This document shows, in pieces, positions 7,849 to 16,290 of a stretch of 33,320 nt of DNA (its first letter is position 1; every line of letters starts with the position of its first letter). The stretch comes from Deltaproteobacteria bacterium (GTDB taxonomy: Bacteria > Desulfobacterota > Desulfuromonadia > Desulfuromonadales > BM103). Location: positions 1 to 33,320 of the forward strand of contig JAGXHM010000110.1 in NCBI GenBank assembly GCA_024636155.1, read 5' to 3'. The notes under the pieces are model-generated. The model did no database searches. It was not told the origin of the DNA and was given only the letters and a program-made list of their open reading frames with translations. A program made the translations under genes and the position numbers.

Positions 7849-8937
7849 GTGAAAAAAACCCCATTGAACCAGGTTCATCGTGAGCTTGGTGCACGGATGG
7901 TCGATTTTGGTGGCTGGGACATGCCGGTCCAGTACTCGGGTGTGATTGATGAGCATCAGGCGGTGCGGGAAGCTGCCGGTCTCTTCGATGTCTCGCATAT
8001 GGGTGAAATCGAAGTGAGCGGCTCCAACGCCCTGGCTTTTATTCAGCATCTGACCATAAATGATGCATCGACATTGATCGATGGCCAGGTTCAATACTCA
8101 GCGATGTGCTATCCGACAGGCGGTGTCGTTGATGATGTGACCCTTTACCGGTTCAATGCGTCGCGATATCTCTTTTGCGTTAATGCCTCGAATACCGATA
8201 AGGACTTTGCCTGGATGGAACAACTCCTTGCAGACTCGGCAATGACCGATGTTGTCTTGACCAATCGCAGTGATGAATTTGCGCAGATGGCCCTGCAGGG
8301 ACCCAAAGCGGAGACGATTCTCTCCGCGTTGACAGATGTTGCTCTTGCCGACCTGGTTTACTACCATTTTTGCGAGGGTGAGGTCGCTGGCGTGAAAATG
8401 ATCATTTCACGCACCGGCTACACCGGCGAAGACGGTTTTGAGCTTTACTTGCCAGCTTCCGCAGCGGTAGAAATCTGGCAACAGTTGATGACGTCTGGTG
8501 CCCCGCATGGTCTGCTGCCGATCGGTTTGGGCGCACGCGATACCCTGCGTCTTGAGAAAGGTTACGCTCTGTATGGCCACGAACTCTCGCAAGAGATATC
8601 ACCGCTTGAGGCTGGTCTGGCCTGGATTACCAAGCTTGACAAAGATGACTTTGTCGGCAAAGCTGCCCTGGTTGCCCTGAAGGCCGTTGGTGTGCCGCGT
8701 CGGCGTGTCGGTCTGGTGATGCAGGAGCGCGGCATCCCCCGTGAGGGATATCCACTCTTTGTTGGCGACCGCGAAGTTGGTGTTGTTACCAGCGGCACCA
8801 TGTCACCGACCCTCAAGATTGGCGTTGCACTGGCGCTGGTGGAGCCTGACGTGGCTAAAGCCGAGACCGAACTGGAGGTTGCCGTTCGCAACCGGCGCAT
8901 GGTCGCCAAGGTGGCTCGGCCGCCTTTTGTTAAATAA
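7849..8937 (+). CDS. gcvT: Glycine cleavage system T protein (aminomethyltransferase)
   Basis: Transfers the aminomethyl carbon from lipoyl-H protein to THF, releasing ammonia and methylene-THF. The 362-residue protein shows MVDFGGWDMPVQY, FDVSHMGEI, YRFNASRYLFCVNASN, ISRTGYTGEDGFELY, GARDTLRLEKGYALYG and GTMSPTLKIGVAL, the normal order of GcvT motifs. The start is GTG 7849, six bases after AAAGGAG; the frame is open upstream to 7717 inside metF, but this is not conserved. It lies 100 bases after metF and is the first of four gcv genes. I looked for a glycine riboswitch in the gap and saw none. Confidence 0.96.
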   Translation: MKKTPLNQVHRELGARMVDFGGWDMPVQYSGVIDEHQAVREAAGLFDVSHMGEIEVSGSNALAFIQHLTINDASTLIDGQVQYSAMCYPTGGVVDDVTLYRFNASRYLFCVNASNTDKDFAWMEQLLADSAMTDVVLTNRSDEFAQMALQGPKAETILSALTDVALADLVYYHFCEGEVAGVKMIISRTGYTGEDGFELYLPASAAVEIWQQLMTSGAPHGLLPIGLGARDTLRLEKGYALYGHELSQEISPLEAGLAWITKLDKDDFVGKAALVALKAVGVPRRRVGLVMQERGIPREGYPLFVGDREVGVVTSGTMSPTLKIGVALALVEPDVAKAETELEVAVRNRRMVAKVARPPFVK

Positions 8938-9008
8938 CAGCAGACTTCTAAATAAAATTATTTTTGCTCCCCTGTTTCTCAGGGGCCTACAACCAGAAGG
9001 AGATTGCC

Positions 9009-9395
9009 ATGGAATTCCCGGAAGAGCTCAAGTACACAGAAGAACATGAATGGGTTATGGTCGAGGAAGAGTTGGCCGTGATTGGTATCAGCGATTTTGC
9101 GCAGGACGCACTCGGTGATGTGGTTTTCGTCGAGCTTCCCGAGGTCGGTACGGTTCTTGAGGCAGGCAAGGCTTTTGGTGTCGTGGAATCGGTGAAAGCT
9201 GTCTCTGATATTTACGCGCCGATCTCTGGCACAGTTGAAGAGATCAATGAAGACCTTATTGAGGCTCCAGAGATTATCAACACCTCTCCTTATGAAGATG
9301 GCTGGATGATCAAAATTCGTATGGATGATGCTTCTGAGGCTGACAAATTGATGGACGCAGAAGCGTACCAAGCCCTGATCGCAGAGGAGAGCTGA
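9009..9395 (+). CDS. gcvH: Glycine cleavage system H protein
   Basis: The lipoyl carrier of the glycine cleavage complex, 128 residues long as usual. Starting at ATG 9009 (AAGGAG eight bases upstream), the lipoylated lysine is K63 in VESVKAVSDIYAP. Other H-protein stretches are YTEEHEWV, GISDFAQDALGDVVFVELP and SPYEDGWMIKI. It sits between gcvT and gcvPA, with five bases before the latter. Confidence 0.97.
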   Translation: MEFPEELKYTEEHEWVMVEEELAVIGISDFAQDALGDVVFVELPEVGTVLEAGKAFGVVESVKAVSDIYAPISGTVEEINEDLIEAPEIINTSPYEDGWMIKIRMDDASEADKLMDAEAYQALIAEES

Positions 9396-9400
9396 GAACC

Positions 9401-10750
9401 ATGCGTTATATCCCGCATACTACCGGGGACGTGACCGAGATGCTCGAACGGATTGGTGTCGCTTCTTTGGGGGATCTCTTTGTTGAGGTGCCGGAATCTG
9501 TACGCCTCAAACGCCCTCTTGACCTGCCTGAAGAGGCGAGCGAAACGGAACTGCTTCGTGAGTTGAAAGCTCTTGGAGTAAAGAACGCAACCGCTGAGAC
9601 GCACAAGAGCTTCCTCGGTGGTGGAGCCTATCACCATTTTATTCCTACGGTGATTGATCTGCTGATCTCACGCAGTGAGTTCTATACCGCTTATACGCCA
9701 TACCAGCCGGAAATCAGTCAGGGTACCTTGCAGGCCGTTTTCGAATTTCAGACGCTGATTTGTCAGCTAACCGGTATGGATGCGGCCAATGCATCGATGT
9801 ATGATGGCGCATCGGCCTGTGCAGAAGCCGTGCTGATGGCTATGCGTCTGACACGTCGTAAACGGGTGCTTTTGTCAAAAGCGCTCAACCCACGCTATCG
9901 GGCTGTTGTGGCCACTTACTGCCGTTATTTAAAGATGGAACTGATCGATGTTGCTGTTGCTGACGATGGCCGTACTGACCTTGAGGACCTGGCTGCCAAG
10001 TTGGATGATGCGACTGCTGCTGTGGTGGCCGGTTACCCGAACTATTTCGGTGTGATCGAGGACGTTGCCGCTCTGTCTGAAAAGGCTCACGAGGTCGGAG
10101 CCAAACTGATTACCGCAGTCGCCGAACCGGTCGCCCTTGGCTTGCTCAAGTCTCCAGGTGAACTCGGTGCAGATATCGTTGCCGGTGATGGTCAGAGTTT
10201 TGGTCTGCCCCTTGCCTTCGGCGGCCCCTACGTCGGTTTTTTTGCGGTAAGACAGAAGGACGTGCGAGGCATGCCGGGACGCCTGGTTGGTGAAACCACC
10301 GACCTGGAAGGCCAACGTGGATTCGTTCTGACTCTGGCAACCCGTGAGCAGCATATCCGCCGCGAAAAGGCGACATCGAATATCTGCTCCAACCAGGGCT
10401 TGTGTGCCTTGATGGCAACGATTTTTATGAGCCTGCTCGGCAAGCAGGGCTTGCGTGAGATGGCCGAGCAGAATCTGGCCAAGGCCGCTTATGCCCGCCA
10501 GCAACTGTCAGCTGTCAAAGGCTTCAGCCTGGTCTTTGATGGTCCTGCATTCAATGAGTTCGTCGTGCGCTCCGAAGCGCCTGTTGCAGAAGTGCTCGCC
10601 CGCCTGGAGGGGGAGGGCATTCTGGCCGGTATCCCACTTGGCGAGGATTATCCTGAACTGGCGGATTGTTTCCTGGTTTGTGTGACGGAGCAGAACCAGC
10701 GTGCAGAGATCGATGCGCTGGTCGCTGCACTGCAGGGAGGTGCGGCATGA
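9401..10750 (+). CDS. gcvPA: Glycine decarboxylase P protein, subunit 1
   Basis: A 449-residue N-terminal half of the split P protein, which decarboxylates glycine and loads the aminomethyl group onto GcvH. Motifs include RYIPHTTGDVTEML at the start, FLGGGAYHHFIPTVID, YTPYQPEISQGTLQ, GMDAANASMYDGASACAEA and LATREQHIRREKATSNICSNQ. The pyridoxal-binding lysine lies in the partner subunit. It overlaps gcvPB by four bases (ATGA), consistent with equimolar synthesis of the two subunits. Confidence 0.96.
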   Translation: MRYIPHTTGDVTEMLERIGVASLGDLFVEVPESVRLKRPLDLPEEASETELLRELKALGVKNATAETHKSFLGGGAYHHFIPTVIDLLISRSEFYTAYTPYQPEISQGTLQAVFEFQTLICQLTGMDAANASMYDGASACAEAVLMAMRLTRRKRVLLSKALNPRYRAVVATYCRYLKMELIDVAVADDGRTDLEDLAAKLDDATAAVVAGYPNYFGVIEDVAALSEKAHEVGAKLITAVAEPVALGLLKSPGELGADIVAGDGQSFGLPLAFGGPYVGFFAVRQKDVRGMPGRLVGETTDLEGQRGFVLTLATREQHIRREKATSNICSNQGLCALMATIFMSLLGKQGLREMAEQNLAKAAYARQQLSAVKGFSLVFDGPAFNEFVVRSEAPVAEVLARLEGEGILAGIPLGEDYPELADCFLVCVTEQNQRAEIDALVAALQGGAA

Positions 10751-12207
10751 CGATCGTTGGTACCAGCGGACTTGTCCTGAACGAAAAGTTGCTTTTTGAA
10801 CATTCCGATCCGGGCCGCAAAGGTTACAGCCTGCCGAAACTCGACGTGCCGGCAGCGCGACTTGCCGATGATCTCTGTCGAAAAGAGATTAGTGGCTTTC
10901 CGGAGCTTTCCGAGGTTGATGTCGTGCGTCATTTCACCCGACTGTCAACCTGGAACTACGGTGTTGATTCCGGTTTTTACCCTTTGGGCAGCTGTACTAT
11001 GAAGTACAACCCCAAGGTCAACGAAGTGGCTGCTCGTATTCCCGGGCTGGCCTCTGTTCATCCAGCGACTCCGTCGCATCTGGCCCAGGGCTCCCTTGAG
11101 CTGATGTATCGTTTGCAGGGCGCACTTGCGGAAATCTCCGGCTTTGCCAAAGTTACTTTGCAGCCAGCAGCTGGAGCTCAGGGGGAGTTTGCGGGCATGC
11201 TGGTAATTCGTGCCTGGCACGAAGCGCGTGGTAGTAAACGCAGCAAAGTCTTGATTCCTGCTACAGCTCATGGTACTAACCCTGCGACCGCATCGTTAAC
11301 TGGTTACGATGTTGTGCCGATTGCTTCTGACGGTGTGCTGACTTTGGAAGAAGTTGAAGCGCACATGAATGACGATGTCGCCGCTCTGATGGTGACGAAT
11401 CCAAACACTCTTGGTCTGTTCGAGACGAACATCGAAGCAATCTGTAAACTGGTCCACGAACGTGGCGGCATGGTTTATTGCGATGGTGCGAATCTCAACG
11501 CGCTGATGGGGATCGCACGTCCTGGTGACATGGGTATCGACGTCATGCACTTCAACCTGCACAAGACCTTTTCAACGCCCCATGGCGGCGGCGGACCCGG
11601 GTCTGGGCCGGTGGGTGTTACGGAAGAGTTGATTCCCTATCTGCCTGGTCCGGGTGTTGAGCTTGACGGTGAGAATTACCGTATTGAATCAACCAAGGCA
11701 GATTCGGTCGGCCGCATGATGGCCTTCCACGGCAATGTTGGTGTCATGGTGCGAGCTTATGCTTATATCCGCAGCATGGGGCCATCCGGATTGAAACACG
11801 CCAGCGAGATGGCTGTGCTCAACGCTAACTATGTGAGGGCAAGGCTGGAGGGTGTTTACGACCTGCCGTATAAAAGCCGCTCATTGCACGAAGTTATTTT
11901 TTCCGATAAAGATCTTGAAGGCGACTGCCACACTTTGGACGTGGCAAAACGTCTGATTGATTATGGATACCACCCTCCGACCATCTACTTCCCGCTGGTG
12001 GTCAAGGGGGCGATCATGATTGAACCGACTGAGACCGAGAGTCAGGAAGTTCTCGACGAGTTCTGTGATGCCATGATCGCTATCGCTGGAGAGGCTCGCG
12101 ATAACCCGGATTTGCTGCATCAAGCTCCGGTTCGCTCGCGCGTCAGAAGGCTGGACGAGACCACTGCGGCACGAAAGCCGAAGCTAAAGTGGGAGAAAGG
12201 CGCATAG
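10747..12207 (+). CDS. gcvPB: Glycine decarboxylase P protein, subunit 2
   Basis: A 486-residue C-terminal half of the split P protein, carrying the pyridoxal-phosphate lysine at K273 in NLHKTFSTPHGGGGPG. It also shows WNYGVDSGFYPLGSCTMKYNPK, LQPAAGAQGEFAGM, PATAHGTNPATAS and MIEPTETES. The start at ATG 10747 overlaps the gcvPA stop as ATGA; the same frame extends upstream to 10666 inside gcvPA, but with no support. It is the last gene of the C1/glycine block and is followed by a strong terminator. Confidence 0.96.
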   Translation: MTIVGTSGLVLNEKLLFEHSDPGRKGYSLPKLDVPAARLADDLCRKEISGFPELSEVDVVRHFTRLSTWNYGVDSGFYPLGSCTMKYNPKVNEVAARIPGLASVHPATPSHLAQGSLELMYRLQGALAEISGFAKVTLQPAAGAQGEFAGMLVIRAWHEARGSKRSKVLIPATAHGTNPATASLTGYDVVPIASDGVLTLEEVEAHMNDDVAALMVTNPNTLGLFETNIEAICKLVHERGGMVYCDGANLNALMGIARPGDMGIDVMHFNLHKTFSTPHGGGGPGSGPVGVTEELIPYLPGPGVELDGENYRIESTKADSVGRMMAFHGNVGVMVRAYAYIRSMGPSGLKHASEMAVLNANYVRARLEGVYDLPYKSRSLHEVIFSDKDLEGDCHTLDVAKRLIDYGYHPPTIYFPLVVKGAIMIEPTETESQEVLDEFCDAMIAIAGEARDNPDLLHQAPVRSRVRRLDETTAARKPKLKWEKGA

Positions 12208-12243
12208 CGCGAAAAGAGGTAAAAGGAACATGGTAAAGAGAAT

Positions 12244-12279
12244 GGGGACGATCTGAAAAGATCGTCCCCGTTTCTTTTT
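12244..12279 (+). terminator. Rho-independent terminator after gcvPB
   Basis: A perfect 11-bp stem GGGGACGATCT / AGATCGTCCCC (12244-12254 with 12259-12269), closed by a GAAA loop and followed by GTTTCTTTTT. It lies between the convergent gcvPB and TonB-like genes and may act weakly on the minus strand too. Confidence 0.88.
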
Positions 12280-12291
12280 GGGTAGCTCTTT

Positions 12292-13206
12292 TCAGTAAAT
12301 ACTCCCCGGAATCCTGCGGGACGAACGATTAACTTGACCACTGAGATGATACTGGAAGAATGCCATAATCTTTAGATCCTCGTGGGGATAGCTGCGCGGC
12401 AATGGTCCGTAAGTCGCTCCTTTGCGAATCGCTCGTATGGTTTCATTGTCAAGTGCCCGGTGACCGGAACTTTCCAGCAACTGGATGTCGGTAACGTTGC
12501 CTTGACGATCAATGGTGATGCGCACCAGGCAGGTTCCTTGTTGATTCTGTTGAGCCGCTGCGTCTGGATAATCCCAGACCAGATAAATATTGTCGCGAAA
12601 ACGTTTCATGAAACTGAACAGTCTGTCTTGTTGGGAATCCATCCAGACTGTGTCGCCCTTGGCGACATCGGCGCGGTACTTGCGTCGCCAGTCACTTTCG
12701 ATCTTCGCCAAGGTGTTGGGTGAAATCTGCGAAAGGGTTTGTAAGTCGGGCACCTGAGGTGATGCTTTTGGGTATCGTCTGTCCAGCCAGCCTTCTGGCG
12801 TTATCGGTGATGGCTCCGTTTTTTCGACCTGTTGAGTTTGGGCTTCCTTGCGAGGTTTTGGTTGTGTCGGTGGGGGTGTCTTGTGGACCGGTTCGGGAGC
12901 ACGAACCACTTTCTCGCGATCCTCGGTGTCCTTTCCTTCCGGTGACAGCTCTTTTTCGACCACCTGATCTTTCTCGGCCAGACGTTTGGCTGGTTTTGTG
13001 CGGGGTTTCTCGAGCTCCTTACGGATTGGCAGGTCCAGTTCGCGTTCACGTGATTGCGGTGGACGTACTTCCACATAGACCGGTTCCGGTACGTTCTCTG
13101 CCGGAAACAATTTGTGCTTCGGTACCAGCAACAGGAGCAGGTGCAGCAGAAGCGAAAGCAGGATGAACCCCGCTATTATGCGGTTTTGGCGTTGCTCAGC
13201 TGTCAT
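12292..13206 (-). CDS. TonB family energy transducer
   Basis: A 304-residue protein. A short cytoplasmic N-terminus leads into a single membrane anchor (FILLSLLLHLLLLLVP, about residues 14-29). A Pro/Lys/Glu-rich periplasmic spacer follows to about residue 150 (KPRTKPAK, PTQPKPRKEAQ), and the C-terminal TonB domain (VRITIDRQGNVTDIQLLESSG, DNETIRAIRKGATYGPLP). Such proteins transmit proton-motive force to outer-membrane receptors, or in TolA-like cases serve envelope integrity. The strong hydrophobic run and CLVRITIDRQG motif favour TonB/TolA C-terminal fold. No ExbB/ExbD genes are nearby, so its partner complex is unknown. ATG 13206 has GAGGA upstream. Confidence 0.85.
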   Translation of the reverse strand: MTAEQRQNRIIAGFILLSLLLHLLLLLVPKHKLFPAENVPEPVYVEVRPPQSRERELDLPIRKELEKPRTKPAKRLAEKDQVVEKELSPEGKDTEDREKVVRAPEPVHKTPPPTQPKPRKEAQTQQVEKTEPSPITPEGWLDRRYPKASPQVPDLQTLSQISPNTLAKIESDWRRKYRADVAKGDTVWMDSQQDRLFSFMKRFRDNIYLVWDYPDAAAQQNQQGTCLVRITIDRQGNVTDIQLLESSGHRALDNETIRAIRKGATYGPLPRSYPHEDLKIMAFFQYHLSGQVNRSSRRIPGSIY

Positions 13207-13306
13207 GTATCCTCAATTCACAAAACACTTAATTATATTACAACCAGGGGGTCAACTGCCAGTGTCGAATAAACTAGTTTTGTCTCTTTACGCCAGGGGA
13301 AAAAAG

Positions 13307-13335
13307 TTGACGACCTCAAGGGCATCCGGTATATT
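13307..13335 (+). promoter_or_regulatory. Putative sigma-70 promoter for pta
   Basis: TTGACG (13307-13312) and TATATT (13330-13335), with exactly 17 bases between, place the start point near 13342, about 35 bases before the pta ATG. Confidence 0.65.
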
Positions 13336-13376
13336 TTCCACCTTTAATAAAACCCTGTTTGCACAAGGAGTTAGTC

Positions 13377-14384
13377 ATGCATCTCGTTGACCAGATCAAG
13401 GCGAAAGCGCGTATCAGCACGCAAACAGTGGTGCTTCCTGAAAGTTATGATGACCGCATGATCCAGGCGGCCGAGCTGATCACTAACGATGGCTTGGCTA
13501 AGGTTGTCCTGCTTGGTGATGTTGCTCTTCTTGAAGCCAAGGCTGGCGAACTCGGTGTCTCTCTGGCCGGTGTCGAACTTATCAATCCTAAAAGTGCCAC
13601 ACAACTTGATGGCTATGTTGCCGAGTTGGTGAAACTTCGTCAAAAGAAGGGGCTCACGCCGGAGCAGGCTCGCGAGACACTGACTGGCGATGACAATCTC
13701 TTCTTCGGTGCCATGATGGTGCACAAAGGTGACGCTGGGGGGATGGTTGCTGGTGCTTTCAATAATACCGGTGATGTTTTGCGTGCCGCTTTTCAGGTCG
13801 TCGGGACTGCGCCGGGAATGAAGACTGTATCCTCGGTATTCCTGATGGTGACCAAGAATCCTGATTTTGGCGAGAATGGCGTACTCTGTTTCGCTGACTG
13901 TGCCGTAAATCCGAATCCGACTGCTCAGGCCCTTGCCGAGATTGCCATATCGACCGCCAGTAGCTGCAAGAGCTTCCTTGGAGTTGATGCCCGTGTTGCG
14001 ATGCTCTCCTTCTCAACCAAGGGGAGTGCCAGTCACGAAGATTGCGATAAGGTTCTGGAAGCTCTTGCAATAGCCAGGCAACTCGATCCGACGCTGCAAA
14101 TTGACGGTGAGTTACAGCTTGACGCCGCGTTGCTGCCAAAAGTTGGGGATAAGAAGGCTCCTGGATCTGCTGTCGCAGGCAAAGCCAATACCCTGATCTT
14201 CCCGACCCTCGATGCTGGCAATATTGGCTACAAGTTGGTTGAGCGCGTTGCCGGAGCTGAAGCGGTTGGTCCGATCATACAAGGCCTTGCCAAGCCAGTG
14301 AATGACCTTTCGCGTGGCTGCTCGGTTGATGATATTGTCTCTGTTTCGGCGATTACTGCTGTTCAGGCACAGGGGCAACTGTAA
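13377..14384 (+). CDS. pta: Phosphate acetyltransferase
   Basis: Interconverts acetyl-CoA and acetyl phosphate. The 335-residue length is that of the short, catalytic-domain-only Pta class. Visible motifs are VVLPESYDDRMIQAAELI, GDDNLFFGAMMVHKGDAGGMVAGAFNNTGDVLRA (written here in parts: NLFFGAMMVHKGDAGG and GAFNNTGDVLRA), GTAPGMKTVSSVFLM, VNPNPTAQALAEIA and LIFPTLDAGNIGYKL. ATG 13377 follows AAGGAG; an in-frame TTG at 13359 is less likely. Together with the convergent ackA it completes acetate activation or acetate production with ATP formation. Confidence 0.95.
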   Translation: MHLVDQIKAKARISTQTVVLPESYDDRMIQAAELITNDGLAKVVLLGDVALLEAKAGELGVSLAGVELINPKSATQLDGYVAELVKLRQKKGLTPEQARETLTGDDNLFFGAMMVHKGDAGGMVAGAFNNTGDVLRAAFQVVGTAPGMKTVSSVFLMVTKNPDFGENGVLCFADCAVNPNPTAQALAEIAISTASSCKSFLGVDARVAMLSFSTKGSASHEDCDKVLEALAIARQLDPTLQIDGELQLDAALLPKVGDKKAPGSAVAGKANTLIFPTLDAGNIGYKLVERVAGAEAVGPIIQGLAKPVNDLSRGCSVDDIVSVSAITAVQAQGQL

Positions 14385-14412
14385 GCTGCCATTTGCAGCT
14401 TACCCCGGGAAC

Positions 14413-14454
14413 AAAAAAGACGTCCGGCAGTTACATCTGCCGGACGTCTTTTTT
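14413..14454. terminator. Bidirectional terminator between pta and ackA
   Basis: The stem AGACGTCCGGCAG / CTGCCGGACGTCT is flanked by an A run on the left and a T run on the right, so it can end transcription of pta on the plus strand and ackA on the minus strand. The loop is TTACAT. Confidence 0.9.
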
Positions 14455-14480
14455 GTGTAAATAACTTTGGTGAAGAATTC

Positions 14481-15746
14481 TTACTTACGTTGGAATTCTT
14501 TCGATGAAAAACTGTACTTGAAGTTCATGTGGTCAGTGTAAGTACCATTAAGAATTGCAACAACGTCCTCAGTGAAGACCAGTTCCTCGTCGGTCGGGAT
14601 GACGAAAACCTTGACCGGGGAGTCCGGGGTTGTGATCACGGTCTCTGCCTTGCGGGTCATGGTGTTGCGGTTCTTCTCCTTGTCGAGGATAATCCCCATG
14701 AACTCAAGACCCTCTACAGCTTTCTCGCGAATCATCCAGCCCATCTCGCCGACACCAGCCGTGAAAACCACAGCGTCAATACCGCCAGTCGCTGCGGCAT
14801 AAGAGCCAATGTATTTTTTCAGGCGATAGGCCTCGACATCGAGTGCCAGTTGGCAGAGGCGATCCCCTTCTTTGGCGCTTTCAATAACATCACGGCGGTC
14901 GGTGAATTGGCCGGTGATGCCGAGAATGCCCGATTTTTTGTTCAGGATGCTGTCGATCTCCTGAGCGGAGCATCCTTCCCGTTGCATAATAAATGCTGGA
15001 ATAGCGGGGTCAATGTCACCACACCGGGTGCCCATCACCGCCCCTTCAAGCGGGGTCAGTCCCATGGAGGTGTCTACCGAGACACCATTCTTGATTGCTG
15101 CATGCGAAACGCCATTGCCGATGTGCATGGTAATGATGTTGCACTCTTTCGAATCTTTGCCGAGCATGACAGCCGCACGCTTGGATACGTAAAGATGACT
15201 GGTACCGTGAAATCCATAGCGCCGTACGCCGTACTTCTCATACCACTCATAGGGCAAGGGGTAGGTATAGGCAGCCTCAGGCATGGTTTGATGGAAGGCT
15301 GTGTCGAAAATTGCAATGTGCGGCACATCAGGAAGTACTGACTGGGCGGCCTCGATGCCGGAAATGTTTGGCGGGTTGTGCAGCGGGGCTAGGTGCTGAA
15401 CTTCTTTGATGGCTTCCAGCACTGTGTCATCAATGGTCACTGAACAGGTGAACCTTTCTCCACCGTGAACGACACGGTGCCCGACAGCTGCGATCTGGGT
15501 AATCTCCTCAACGACACCGTATTCTTTGCTGGCCAGTATTTTGATGATCAGGTGAATGGCGACTTTGTGGTCAGGACATTCGTACTCTTCCCGGTAGGTA
15601 TCCCGGCCAGGGACTTCGTGAATAATAAAAGAATCGCCGATTGTTACGCGCTCGACCATGCCCTTGGCGATGACTTCTTTTTTCTCCCAATCGTAGAGCT
15701 GGTATTTTACTGATGAACTGCCGCAATTGAGTGCCAGGATATCCAT
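14481..15746 (-). CDS. ackA: Acetate kinase
   Basis: Phosphorylates acetate with ATP, or makes ATP from acetyl phosphate. The 421-residue protein opens with MDILALNCGSSSVKYQLYDW (N-terminal ASKHA phosphate-binding region) and contains GHRVVHGGERF, FDTAFHQTMP (catalytic Asp), YGFHGTSHLYV, IITMHIGNGVSHAAIKNG, DTSMGLTPLEGAVMGTRCGDIDP and FTAGVGEMGWMIREK. The start is ATG 15746, preceded by GGAGAA; an upstream in-frame TTG at 15761 is less convincing. It faces pta, whereas the two are usually cotranscribed. Confidence 0.96.
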   Translation of the reverse strand: MDILALNCGSSSVKYQLYDWEKKEVIAKGMVERVTIGDSFIIHEVPGRDTYREEYECPDHKVAIHLIIKILASKEYGVVEEITQIAAVGHRVVHGGERFTCSVTIDDTVLEAIKEVQHLAPLHNPPNISGIEAAQSVLPDVPHIAIFDTAFHQTMPEAAYTYPLPYEWYEKYGVRRYGFHGTSHLYVSKRAAVMLGKDSKECNIITMHIGNGVSHAAIKNGVSVDTSMGLTPLEGAVMGTRCGDIDPAIPAFIMQREGCSAQEIDSILNKKSGILGITGQFTDRRDVIESAKEGDRLCQLALDVEAYRLKKYIGSYAAATGGIDAVVFTAGVGEMGWMIREKAVEGLEFMGIILDKEKNRNTMTRKAETVITTPDSPVKVFVIPTDEELVFTEDVVAILNGTYTDHMNFKYSFSSKEFQRK

Positions 15747-15953
15747 AAATTCTTTCTCCAAAGGTTAAGTTCGATAAATATTTTAAGTAAATAAAATAAA
15801 ATGCCGTTTTGCTTTTTCTTTTCTAGTCGCGCTTAAATTCAATTTTATTCATATCCTACAGGAGGTTACAGCTGTAAAACATGTTGTGAAAGGGTAATGT
15901 AAGGGGTGGTAAATTGCAAGAGTTTTAAGGGGGAAATTGGTGTCTGTTTGCGC

Positions 15954-15982
15954 TGGACAGAATTTAATCGTTACGGTAAACT
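15954..15982 (+). promoter_or_regulatory. Possible sigma-70 promoter for the ferredoxin gene
   Basis: TGGACA (15954-15959) and TAAACT (15977-15982), with a 17-base spacer. The rest of the 15747-16034 gap is AT-rich, with no coding signal that I can see. Confidence 0.4.
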
Positions 15983-16034
15983 CCCCACCGAAATGTTACT
16001 CATAATCACAAATTCTTAAAGAGGAGGTATTCCT

Positions 16035-16205
16035 ATGGCTCACACAATTAATGATGAATGTATCAATTGCGCTGCCTGTGCAGACACTTGCCCAGTTGAC
16101 GCTATTAGCGAGCAAGGCGATGTGCATGTCATTGATGCAGCAACTTGCACAGACTGTGGCGCTTGTGTTGATAGTTGTCCTGTTGCAGCAATCGAAGCTC
16201 CCTAA
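16035..16205 (+). CDS. 2[4Fe-4S] ferredoxin, clostridial type
   Basis: A 56-residue protein read directly from ATG 16035, which follows a strong GAGGAGG. Two CX2CX2CX3CP clusters are present: CINCAACADTCP (residues 9-20) and CTDCGACVDSCP (residues 38-49), each binding one [4Fe-4S] cluster. This is the low-potential electron carrier used by pyruvate and 2-oxoglutarate ferredoxin oxidoreductases and similar enzymes. It is monocistronic: its own possible promoter lies upstream and a large palindromic terminator follows 17 bases after the stop codon. Confidence 0.96.
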   Translation: MAHTINDECINCAACADTCPVDAISEQGDVHVIDAATCTDCGACVDSCPVAAIEAP

Positions 16206-16221
16206 GCAACTCTGAACGTAG

Positions 16222-16271
16222 AAACGAATAAAAGGCCGTACCTGATATCAGGTACGGCCTTTTATTCGTTT
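16222..16271. terminator. Bidirectional terminator, 50-base perfect palindrome
   Basis: Arms of 25 bases are exactly complementary around a central GATATC. The GC-rich core AAGGCCGTACCTGAT is flanked by AT-rich segments that act as T tracts on both strands. It separates the ferredoxin gene from the convergent MJ0042/DUF3426 gene. Confidence 0.9.
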
Positions 16272-16290
16272 TGTACAACCTCAAGTTGGG

